This document shows, one piece after another, positions 1 to 6,234 of a stretch of 64,000 nucleotides of DNA (position 1 is the first letter of the stretch; the number at the start of each line of letters is the position of its first letter). The translations under genes were made by a program, and so were the position numbers. The stretch comes from SKPH01 sp051748565. GTDB lineage: Bacteria; Bacillota; Dethiobacteria; DTU022. The stretch is from the NCBI GenBank assembly GCA_051748565.1, contig JBNJHN010000001.1, positions 1 to 64,000 of the forward strand, in the 5' to 3' direction. Under the pieces are notes generated by a model. The model did not search any database and was not told the origin of the DNA. It saw only the letters and a program-made list of their open reading frames with translations.

Positions 1-107
1 AACCGCACATTTGCCAGGGCAATATTGACGACGAAATAAAGCTTGCCATCAGTCGGAGCAAATAAATTTTCTTTACAGAATAATGCCTGATATACCTGAT
101 GCTTCAA

Positions 108-136
108 TTGACAATAGCATTTACGCATGTTAAAAT
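108..136 (+). promoter_or_regulatory. Sigma-A-type promoter for rplU-rpmA
   Basis: A perfect -35 box TTGACA (108-113) is followed by a 17-base spacer and a TAAAAT -10 box (131-136). Transcription would start near 143, leaving a leader of about 88 nt before rplU. No other good promoter lies between here and the rplU start. Confidence 0.75.
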
Positions 137-142
137 CTGCAA

Positions 143-230
143 TAGACTTATAACCGCACGAATACGGTCTTTAAAGCCCCGCAGAGCATTGGGCTACCTG
201 ATTCGGCGAGTCCTTACGGGGGGTTTGTTT
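143..230 (+). promoter_or_regulatory. rplU 5' leader, possible L21 leader RNA
   Basis: The transcribed leader can form at least two small hairpins: ACCG (153-156) with CGGT (165-168), and AGCCC (175-179) with GGGCT (191-195). A G-rich run (218-223) lies just before the rplU start. Bacillota L21 operons usually carry an autoregulatory L21 leader at this position, so that is the likely role. I could not match the conserved bases of the known family with confidence, and autoregulation by L21 is inference from position. Confidence 0.4.
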
Positions 231-545
231 ATGTACGCAATAATTGAAACAGGCGGAAAACAGTATCGAGCAGAAGAAGGTAAAGTAATCCGGGTGGAAA
301 AGTTGCCGGCAGAAAAAGGCGAGATAATTAAGTTTGATCGGGTCTTAATGTTCAGCAATAATAATAAAGAGCTGCAAATAGGAAAACCGTATCTGGAAGA
401 TTTAATAGTTGAAGGTAAGGTTGTCGGAGTAGGGCGAAGCAAAAAAATTACTGTTTTTAAGTTTAAACGGAAGAAGAATTATCGCCGTAAGCAGGGACAC
501 CGTCAACCCTACACAGATGTATTAATCACCAGCGTCGGCAGTTAA
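231..545 (+). CDS. rplU: 50S ribosomal protein L21
   Basis: This 104-residue protein begins MYAIIETGGKQYRAEEG, the standard N-terminus of bacterial L21, and ends in a basic region (FKRKKNYRRKQGHRQ) that contacts 23S rRNA. The open frame extends upstream to position 99, but the ATG at 231 gives the normal family length and the canonical first residues, so the upstream part is treated as leader. It is the first gene of the rplU-rpmA unit, with only 47 bases to rpmA. The small gene for the Prp protease, which usually sits between the two in Bacillota, is missing. Confidence 0.97.
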   Translation: MYAIIETGGKQYRAEEGKVIRVEKLPAEKGEIIKFDRVLMFSNNNKELQIGKPYLEDLIVEGKVVGVGRSKKITVFKFKRKKNYRRKQGHRQPYTDVLITSVGS

Positions 546-592
546 AAGGCTCAAGCTAATTTATGTTAAGACATGAAAGGGAGGTGTTCTAA

Positions 593-865
593 ATGGCTCA
601 TAAAAAAGGTGTAGGCAGTTCCCGTAACGGGAGGGACAGTAACGCCAAGAGGCTTGGAGTGAAGCGTTACGGCGGACAACTGGTAAAAGCAGGAAGTATA
701 CTTATCCGACAAAGAGGAACTCGTTTCCACCCTGGTTTTAATGTTGGTAAAGGCAGCGATGATACACTTTTTGCCACGGTAGATGGCCGCGTTGTTTTCG
801 AATATAGTAATCGTGCTAAAAAGCAGGTAAGCGTTTATCCGGAAGGTGTCTCTGCTGCTAACTAA
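593..865 (+). CDS. rpmA: 50S ribosomal protein L27
   Basis: A 90-residue protein starting [16 protein letters not shown]. The flexible N-terminal tail of L27 reaches the peptidyl-transferase centre. A strong GGGAGGTG ribosome binding site lies just before the ATG. Many Bacillota L27 proteins begin with a roughly 9-residue extension that the cysteine protease Prp removes. Here the start codon directly encodes the mature AHKKG end, and no prp gene lies between rplU and rpmA. The two absences agree with each other. It is followed by a GC-rich hairpin at 874-899. Confidence 0.97.
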   Translation: MAHKKGVGSSRNGRDSNAKRLGVKRYGGQLVKAGSILIRQRGTRFHPGFNVGKGSDDTLFATVDGRVVFEYSNRAKKQVSVYPEGVSAAN

Positions 866-873
866 GTTTTGTG

Positions 874-899
874 CGGCCCGGGTTAATTAGCCCGGGCCG
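874..899 (+). terminator. GC-rich hairpin between rpmA and obgE
   Basis: CGGCCCGGG (874-882) pairs perfectly with CCCGGGCCG (891-899) around an 8-base loop. The bases that follow are ATTTATATATT, not a real T-run. This is either a weak intrinsic terminator or an mRNA-stabilising or attenuating hairpin that lets some transcription through into obgE. Confidence 0.5.
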
Positions 900-949
900 A
901 TTTATATATTAACCATTAATAAGACAGCGCTGCAGGTGATCGTGGATTT

Positions 950-2230
950 ATGTTTGTTGACGAATTAAAGCTTTTAGTACGTGGCGGCCGTGGTGGCAAC
1001 GGTATGGTTTCTTTCCGTCGGGAAAAGTATGTGCCTAAAGGAGGTCCTGATGGAGGTGACGGCGGTGACGGCGGAAGCGTTTACCTGTGGGCCGATTTTA
1101 CAAAGCATAGTTTTCTTGATCTACGTTATAAAAATGTGCTGAAAGCAGCCGACGGAGGCCATGGTCATAGTAAAAATCGGCATGGAGCTTCAGGTGTGGA
1201 TTTGATGGTATCTGTACCTTTAGGCACATTAATCCGTGATGAAAATCAAAATGTTATTGCAGATCTTATATTGCCCGGTCAGAAGGCAATGGTGGCAAGA
1301 GGTGGCAGGGGCGGTAAAGGCAATGCCCGCTTTGCCACTTCACGGCGGCGTGTTCCCCGCCTGGCTGAAAAAGGTCTTCCCGGTGGGGAAAGAAATATTT
1401 ACCTGGAACTAAAGCTAATGGCACAGGTCGGATTGGTCGGTTTTCCCAACGCCGGCAAATCCACCCTGCTGAGCCGAATTACTGCGGCAAAACCCAAAGT
1501 TGCTTCTTATCCCTTTACTACAGTTACCCCAAACTTAGGTGTAGTTAGGGTTGGCGATGCTGAAAGCTTTATAGTTGCCGATTTACCGGGTTTGATTGAA
1601 GGAGCTCATGAGGGGGCCGGTTTAGGCCACCGTTTTTTACGCCACGTGGAAAGAAATCTCCTCCTATTATTTCTGATCGATCTTTCTCCCGGGGCTCATC
1701 CCGATCCCACTGAAGCATACTTCTTACTGGAGAATGAACTTCATTTATATAATTCACGGCTGGTTGATTATCCGCGTGTTATTGTCGGTAACAAGCTGGA
1801 TATTACCGGTGCGGCTGAACGTTTTGAACTCCTGCTTGAAAGTGTTTCTGATAAGATCAGCGAAAAAGATGCTATATTTGCAATCTCAGCAGTAACCGGT
1901 GAAGGAGTAGATGAGCTGGTCCGCTTTTTATATGAAAGAGTAAATGAACTTGCCGGAGAAAGTGATTTGGCAGGCATGGAAGAATTGATCCAACTGGATA
2001 AGATCGAAGAGGTTTCTTTAAAAATTGAGAAAGATGATAATGTTTATACCGTCAGGGGCACGGCTATAGAGAGAATGGCTGCAAAAACTGATTTTGATAA
2101 TGAAGAAGCACTGCTTCGTTTCCAGAATTATTGCCGGCGAAGCGGCCTTGATAAGGAAATGAAAAAAATGGGTATAAAAGATGGCGATACGGTTCGTATC
2201 GGTCAGGAAGAGTTTTTCTATTATGAGTAA
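950..2230 (+). CDS. obgE: Obg family GTPase
   Basis: Obg/CgtA is an essential GTPase that binds the 50S subunit in late assembly and links it to the stringent response. The 426 residues show the glycine-rich OBG domain (about 1-158, many GG and GD repeats). The G domain follows, with the P-loop GFPNAGKS near residue 163, G3 DLPG near 210 and NKLD near 280. A C-terminal OCT domain occupies about 350-426. Length and order are those of the Bacillota family. The ATG start gives the canonical MFVDELKLLV N-terminus. It sits 84 bases after rpmA, the usual rplU-rpmA-obg order. Confidence 0.97.
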   Translation: MFVDELKLLVRGGRGGNGMVSFRREKYVPKGGPDGGDGGDGGSVYLWADFTKHSFLDLRYKNVLKAADGGHGHSKNRHGASGVDLMVSVPLGTLIRDENQNVIADLILPGQKAMVARGGRGGKGNARFATSRRRVPRLAEKGLPGGERNIYLELKLMAQVGLVGFPNAGKSTLLSRITAAKPKVASYPFTTVTPNLGVVRVGDAESFIVADLPGLIEGAHEGAGLGHRFLRHVERNLLLLFLIDLSPGAHPDPTEAYFLLENELHLYNSRLVDYPRVIVGNKLDITGAAERFELLLESVSDKISEKDAIFAISAVTGEGVDELVRFLYERVNELAGESDLAGMEELIQLDKIEEVSLKIEKDDNVYTVRGTAIERMAAKTDFDNEEALLRFQNYCRRSGLDKEMKKMGIKDGDTVRIGQEEFFYYE

Positions 2231-2251
2231 CCGGGAAAAGAGGTGTCAGGC

Positions 2252-2899
2252 TTGTTTTTAAACTCGTATTCCAATAAAGCCGGAAGCCTGAATATAGGGC
2301 TGATGGGAGGAACATTTGATCCTATTCACATGGGGCACCTGGTTACCGCGGAAGAGGCCAGGCAGCAATTTGATCTTAACTATGTGGTTTTTGTACCTGC
2401 AGGGATTCCTCCTCACAAAGAAGAAAAATCGATTTCTCTGCCTGAACATCGTTACCTGATGACTTCACTTGCCGTTATGTCCAACCCCTCTTTTTTTGTG
2501 TCACGAATAGAAATTGATATGAAGGCACCAACTTATACAATAGATACGGTCAGACACTTTGCCGGTGATAAAGAACCTGGACCCGAAATATTTTTTATAA
2601 CCGGCGCTGATGCCATATTGGAGATATTTACTTGGAAAGCTTACGAAGAACTATTGCGTATCTGTACATTTATCGCTGTTTCCAGACCTGGTTATTCCCT
2701 GGATCGATTCTATGAAACTTTGAACTCTGCCTGCCCCGAGATGAAGCACAAAGTGCATCTTCTGGAAATACCGGCTTTGGCAGTTTCTTCTACTTTTATC
2801 AGGGAAAGGGTGGCTTTGAGCAAAACTATAAAGTATTTAACCCCGGAACCGGTTGAACAATATATCAAAAAGCACGGTTTATATCGCACAAGCGGATAA
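2252..2899 (+). CDS. nadD: Nicotinate-nucleotide adenylyltransferase
   Basis: NadD transfers AMP from ATP to nicotinic acid mononucleotide, the step that makes deamido-NAD. The nucleotidyltransferase core is clear: GLMGGTFDPIHMGHL near the N-terminus carries the HxGH signature, and the C-terminal region has the SSTFIRER-type ISSTxIR motif. A TTG at 2252 is eight bases behind AGAGGTG, so I prefer it; a GTG at 2243, inside that ribosome binding site, is the alternative. It lies 21 bases after obgE and belongs to the nadD-yqeK-rsfS cluster conserved in Bacillota. Confidence 0.93.
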   Translation: MFLNSYSNKAGSLNIGLMGGTFDPIHMGHLVTAEEARQQFDLNYVVFVPAGIPPHKEEKSISLPEHRYLMTSLAVMSNPSFFVSRIEIDMKAPTYTIDTVRHFAGDKEPGPEIFFITGADAILEIFTWKAYEELLRICTFIAVSRPGYSLDRFYETLNSACPEMKHKVHLLEIPALAVSSTFIRERVALSKTIKYLTPEPVEQYIKKHGLYRTSG

Positions 2900-2955
2900 A
2901 ACAGGTTTTAATAGCCTAAAAATAGGTTATAATATAAGCGGAGGTGAAAGGTTAA

Positions 2956-3207
2956 ATGGCAAAAACTTTGTATGTGGGAAACATTCCCTGGAGCACGAAG
3001 GAAAGTGATTTGGAGGCTTTCTTTTCCCAGTTCGGAGAGGTTATTGAATGCCGGATTATCACTGAAAGAGCTACAGGGCGCTCCCGCGGTTACGGTTTTG
3101 TTGAAGTCAATGAAGACAACATGGAAGAAATTCTGGAAAAGGCTAACGGAGCCGAAATGGAAGGACGTAAGTTAGTCGTTAATGAAGCAAAACCACGAGA
3201 GCAGTAA
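2956..3207 (+). CDS. RRM-domain RNA-binding protein
   Basis: This 83-residue protein is a single RNA recognition motif. RNP2 is LYVGNIPW (about residues 4-11) and RNP1 is RGYGFVEV (about 44-51), with the aromatic residues that stack on RNA bases present in both. It resembles the short glycine-poor Rbp proteins of cyanobacteria and a few other bacteria. The ATG follows a GGAGGTGAAAGG ribosome binding site. Its place between nadD and yqeK, within a ribosome-assembly cluster, suggests a role in RNA metabolism, but the RNA target is unknown. A TATAAT-like box about 25 bases upstream may be its own promoter. Confidence 0.9.
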   Translation: MAKTLYVGNIPWSTKESDLEAFFSQFGEVIECRIITERATGRSRGYGFVEVNEDNMEEILEKANGAEMEGRKLVVNEAKPREQ

Positions 3208-3211
3208 AATC

Positions 3212-3778
3212 ATGAATTATTCTTCTTTAATAAAAGAAAGGCTTGGTGAGCAATTATACCGGCACTCATTAAACGTAGCTAAGGCAGCAGTTTCTTTGGC
3301 AGAACATTACGGCGCTGATACTGAAAAAGCCAATCTGGCCGGGCTGGTTCACGATTATGGAAAACGCTATTCCATGCAGGATCTGATCCGGAAAGCCGAA
3401 CTGCTGAAGCTGCCGTTAGATCGAATTACAAAACAACAGGTAAAACTATTACATGCCCCGGTAGGAGCTGCTTTGCTTGAAAGTGAGTTAAAGATCAGCG
3501 ATCCGGAAATTATTAAGGCCGTGGCCTATCATACCACCGGGCGAAGGGGCATGGCTTTACTTGAAAAAATAACATATTTGGCTGATTATGTTGAAGAGGG
3601 CCGGCAGTTTGAAGAAGTGGAATATATCAGGAAGAATGCTTACTGCAACCTGGATCAGGCTCTTCTGGCTGCGGTAGACACAGCTATAAGATCAATTTTG
3701 GACAGGGGCTTAATGCTTCATCCCAGGTCAGTTGATTTTCGTAATAGCCTGCTGGAAGATATGGCAGAAGAAGCTTAA
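3212..3778 (+). CDS. yqeK: HD-domain protein YqeK, probable Ap4A hydrolase
   Basis: YqeK proteins are HD-superfamily phosphohydrolases; family members hydrolyse diadenosine tetraphosphate symmetrically. The metal-binding residues are visible: H in RHSLNVAK, the HD pair in GLVHDYGKR, H in LLHAPVG and H in YHTTGR. The frame is open to 3182, inside the RRM gene, but the ATG at 3212 gives MNYSSLIKERL, a normal family start just after the RRM stop codon. Length is 188 residues. It is followed after 23 bases by rsfS, the usual neighbour. Confidence 0.9.
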   Translation: MNYSSLIKERLGEQLYRHSLNVAKAAVSLAEHYGADTEKANLAGLVHDYGKRYSMQDLIRKAELLKLPLDRITKQQVKLLHAPVGAALLESELKISDPEIIKAVAYHTTGRRGMALLEKITYLADYVEEGRQFEEVEYIRKNAYCNLDQALLAAVDTAIRSILDRGLMLHPRSVDFRNSLLEDMAEEA

Positions 3779-3801
3779 CGAATATGAGGAGGTGATGTTA
3801 T

Positions 3802-4179
3802 TTGGCACAGGAACCGGCCAATGGTTCCCGCGAGTTGGCATTATTTGCCGCCCAGCTGGCGCTTGAGAAAAAGGGTTTGGATCTCTATTTGCTGGAAGTC
3901 GGCCAGGTATCTATCATAGCCGATTATTTTTTACTGGGGACCGGGGCTACGGCAGTACAAGTTCACTCAATATGCGATCACCTGGTTGAAAAACTGAAGA
4001 AAGAGGGCCATTATGCATTGCGAATAGAAGGTTACCGGGAAGGCTGGTGGGTTGTATTAGACTATGGTGGAGTGGTTATCCACATTTTCCAGCCTGAAGC
4101 AAGGGCTTTTTATGACCTGGAGAGGTTATGGTCTGACGCCCCCCGGCTTGCTCTTGATAATGTAAATGGCTCAAATTGA
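3802..4179 (+). CDS. rsfS: Ribosomal silencing factor RsfS
   Basis: RsfS (DUF143) binds L14 on the 50S subunit and blocks subunit joining when nutrients are low. The 125-residue protein has the family core, with DYFLLGTGATAVQVHSICDHL in the middle followed by the GWWVVLDYGGVVIHIF segment. Translation begins at TTG (3802) seven bases behind a strong GAGGAGGTGA site. It is the last gene of the nadD-RRM-yqeK-rsfS cluster. Confidence 0.95.
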   Translation: MAQEPANGSRELALFAAQLALEKKGLDLYLLEVGQVSIIADYFLLGTGATAVQVHSICDHLVEKLKKEGHYALRIEGYREGWWVVLDYGGVVIHIFQPEARAFYDLERLWSDAPRLALDNVNGSN

Positions 4180-4196
4180 TAAAAGTGGGTTTATAA

Positions 4197-5069
4197 ATGG
4201 AGAAAAAATCGCTGCGTCAGGCAATTTCCCATGCCGCCATGACGGGAAAAGATCCAGCCGGAGCTGAATATAGTTATTTATCTCTGGTTGCTGCCGGGCT
4301 GCTTGCCCAGGCCTATGAGGTTCCTGTGCGCCTTGTTGAATTGACTGCTCTTGAAGCTGATATTGTTCCCGAGCGTTATCAGCGCAGTATGGGAACACTG
4401 GGAATTGCAGGCCAAATTAGACTGCTCAAATCAACTGTGGGTATCATTGGAGCTGGAGGTTTGGGTGGGTTTGCCCTGGAACTTTTAGCCCGCATGGGGG
4501 TCGGCAAACTGGTAGTCGTCGATGGAGATACTTTTTCAGACAGCAACCTTAATCGTCAACTTCTGGCTACGGAAAAGAGCCTGGGAAAGCCTAAAGCCGA
4601 GTTTGCGGCTAAGCGGATTTCTGAAGTTAACGGAGCTGTAGAAGTAAAAGCTTTTAATTGCCATGGCGATCTTTCCAACCTGCCTGAAATTTTTGCAGAT
4701 TGTGATCTGGTCTTGGATTGTCTCGATAATCTTACCTCTCGTTTTAATTTGGAAAAGGTTTGCAGCAGTTTAAATATTTTTATGATCCATGGTGCCATTG
4801 CCGGTTTTCTGGGTCAACTAGCAGTAATTAGGCCTGACCGACCGCTTTTATCATCAATATACGGTCCTAATGGCGGGAAACAAATTGAAAAAGGTGTAGA
4901 GGTGCAGCTGGGCAATCCTGCATCAACGCCGGCTATGCTGGCTTCATGGCAGTGCAGTGAAGCAATTAAGATCTTGGCAGGGCTTGATGACATCCTTCCT
5001 GCCGATAAAATGCTGATTATTGATATGCAGTCCGGTGAATTGTATAAAATTGAAGTGGATTCCCGTTAA
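4197..5069 (+). CDS. ThiF/MoeB/HesA-family adenylyltransferase
   Basis: E1-like enzymes of this family adenylate the C-terminal glycine of small sulfur-carrier proteins such as ThiS or MoaD. The ATP-binding loop VGIIGAGGLGGFALELLAR lies near residue 82 and the NLNRQLLA arginine finger segment about 40 residues later. Preceding this is RYQRSMGTLGIAGQ, typical of the crossover segment. There are no CxxC pairs, so the structural zinc site of MoeB/ThiF is absent. No thiS, moaD or other cofactor gene is adjacent, so the partner is unknown. It follows rsfS by 17 bases. The 290-residue length includes about 60 N-terminal residues of unclear function. Confidence 0.85.
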   Translation: MEKKSLRQAISHAAMTGKDPAGAEYSYLSLVAAGLLAQAYEVPVRLVELTALEADIVPERYQRSMGTLGIAGQIRLLKSTVGIIGAGGLGGFALELLARMGVGKLVVVDGDTFSDSNLNRQLLATEKSLGKPKAEFAAKRISEVNGAVEVKAFNCHGDLSNLPEIFADCDLVLDCLDNLTSRFNLEKVCSSLNIFMIHGAIAGFLGQLAVIRPDRPLLSSIYGPNGGKQIEKGVEVQLGNPASTPAMLASWQCSEAIKILAGLDDILPADKMLIIDMQSGELYKIEVDSR

Positions 5070-5099
5070 AGAATTATCGCAGTAATCTATTGTAGGGCT

Positions 5100-5635
5100 A
5101 AAATTGCTTCACTGATACTGGAAATGGGTGTGTCTAATACGGCTAAGTGTATTATCCTGGCAACCATTGTGGCGCCAGCGCTGGTTACCCTTGGAGCATC
5201 CTTTTGGCAGCACACTTGTTTTTTTTATATTTCTGTACTGATGCCGATATTAACCCTCCGGTTGGGTTGGCGGTTTATGCTGCTGCGGGACTTGCAGGGG
5301 CGGACCCGATGTAAACCTCTCTAGAAGCTTTTAAGATGGGAATTACAGCCTATATCGTTCCTTTTGCTTTTATTTCCGTTCCTGCTTTACTATTATAGGG
5401 ACCTTTCCATGAAATAACCTTCGCCTTTATTAAGGCACTTTTAGCCTGCGCCGGATTAGGGGCAGCGATGCAGGGTTATTTTGTACGTAGAATGCCGTAT
5501 TGGCACAGGGGGCGTTGTTGATCTGTTCGACAATGCTTATGGATACCGGTTGGTTTGGTGATTTAATAGGACTTGCCCTTGTCGGCGGCATTATCCTTTT
5601 GGAATACATGAGTTGCCGGGTTTTAAAGGCTTAAC
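5100..5635 (+). pseudogene. Decayed TRAP (TAXI-type) transporter fused permease, C-terminal fragment
   Basis: Reading across frames recovers blocks of the TRAP 4TM/12TM permease C-terminus: MGVSNTAKCIILATIVAPAL (5124 onward), then in another frame NPPVGLAVYAAAGLAGADPM (5252 onward), then EAFKMGITAYIVPFAF, and later a third frame with MDTGWFGDLIGLALVGG. TAA near 5313 and TAG near 5396 interrupt the second block, and at least two frameshifts are needed. There is no N-terminal part and no neighbouring substrate-binding protein, so this is a remnant and not a sequencing artefact in one spot. The next 80 bases hold the leuS leader promoter. Confidence 0.7.
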
Positions 5636-5719
5636 TTTAAACGCACAAGAACTAACAGTTTTAGGATGTTTGAAACTTTCAGCAGGGTAGAGTAATATTT
5701 TCTGGTGCAATTAGTGCTA

Positions 5720-5748
5720 TTGACAAGGTTCTTTGCCGTGCATATAAT
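5720..5748 (+). promoter_or_regulatory. Consensus sigma-A promoter of the leuS T-box/tRNA-Ala transcript
   Basis: TTGACA (5720-5725), a 17-base spacer and TATAAT (5743-5748) both match the consensus exactly, so this should be a very strong promoter. It lies upstream of both the T-box specifier domain and the embedded tRNA-Ala gene, and no other promoter is visible before the tRNA. Confidence 0.85.
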
Positions 5749-5933
5749 GTTAGATGTACTCGAGGTGCCATAAGTAATTTGATGAAGGGAAACAGTAAGC
5801 AGGCATGCTTGTTCAGAGAGCCGGCAAATGGTGAAAGCCGGCAGGCAGATCTGCTGAACTCGTCCCGGAGATGCGGCGGTAAAACCGCTGCCGTGTCGCC
5901 GGCGTTAACGGCAGAAAGCGGGCAGCATAACGG

Positions 5934-6008
5934 GGGGCTGTGGCGCAGTGGGAGCGCGCTTCCTTGGCATGGAAGAGGCCGCGGGTTCAACTCCCGCCAG
6001 CTCCACCA
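5934..6008 (+). tRNA. tRNA-Ala (anticodon GGC)
   Basis: A full cloverleaf can be drawn in 75 bases. The acceptor GGGGCTG pairs with CAGCTCC and includes G3-U70, the alanine identity element. The D-arm is GCGC/GCGC; the anticodon arm CTTCC/GGAAG carries loop TTGGCAT, anticodon GGC. The variable loop has 5 bases, and the T-arm GCGGG/CCCGC carries loop TTCAACT. Discriminator A and an encoded CCA end follow. It sits inside the leuS T-box leader in the sense direction and shares that leader's promoter and terminator. All stems are intact, so it is likely a working tRNA. Confidence 0.95.
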
Positions 6009-6045
6009 TATGTTTGACCAATAAGGGTGGTACCGCGGGAATAAA

Positions 6046-6073
6046 TCCGTCCCTTGACCGGGCGGGTTTTTTT
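6046..6073 (+). terminator. T-box intrinsic terminator before leuS
   Basis: CCGTCC (6047-6052) and GGGCGG (6060-6065) form the stem and seven T residues (6067-6073) follow. In leucine-replete cells this would stop transcription; in this layout it also acts as the terminator of the upstream tRNA-Ala. The 160 bases from here to leuS are AT-rich and show no further clear element apart from the leuS ribosome binding site. Confidence 0.85.
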
Positions 6074-6234
6074 ATTTGCAATTCAGGCCTGCCCGGATTT
6101 TTAAACGATCTGCTGTGAGCTAAATAATGGGCTTTGCAGTTTCAATTTATAAATTATGCCAATTATTGGTCTAAATAGATCTTATTTCTAATCTATAACC
6201 TCTGACATCAAATTACAATGGAGGTACAAAGTTT

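Larger units (their letters stand above)
5755..6073 (+). promoter_or_regulatory. T-box leader of leuS, leucine specifier, containing a tRNA gene
   Basis: Stem I shows the AGTA element (5794-5797), the AGAGAG motif (5815-5820), a GGTGAAAGCC terminal region and the specifier strand with GAA followed by CTC (5859-5861), a leucine codon that fits leuS. A stem III-like hairpin follows, TGCCGT (5889-5894) with ACGGCA (5908-5913). The canonical T-box AGGGTGGTACCGCGG lies at 6024-6038, with the UGGU bulge able to bind an ACCA tRNA end. A competing terminator is formed by CCGTCC (6047-6052) and GGGCGG (6060-6065) plus a T-run to 6073. Normally the stem III and T-box elements are almost adjacent; here a complete tRNA-Ala gene (5934-6008) separates them. 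Confidence 0.9.

Noticed and set aside
5779..6024. An 81-codon open frame over the T-box leader and tRNA
   Set aside because: It is entirely explained by the T-box specifier domain and tRNA-Ala; it has no ribosome binding site, and its peptide resembles no protein.
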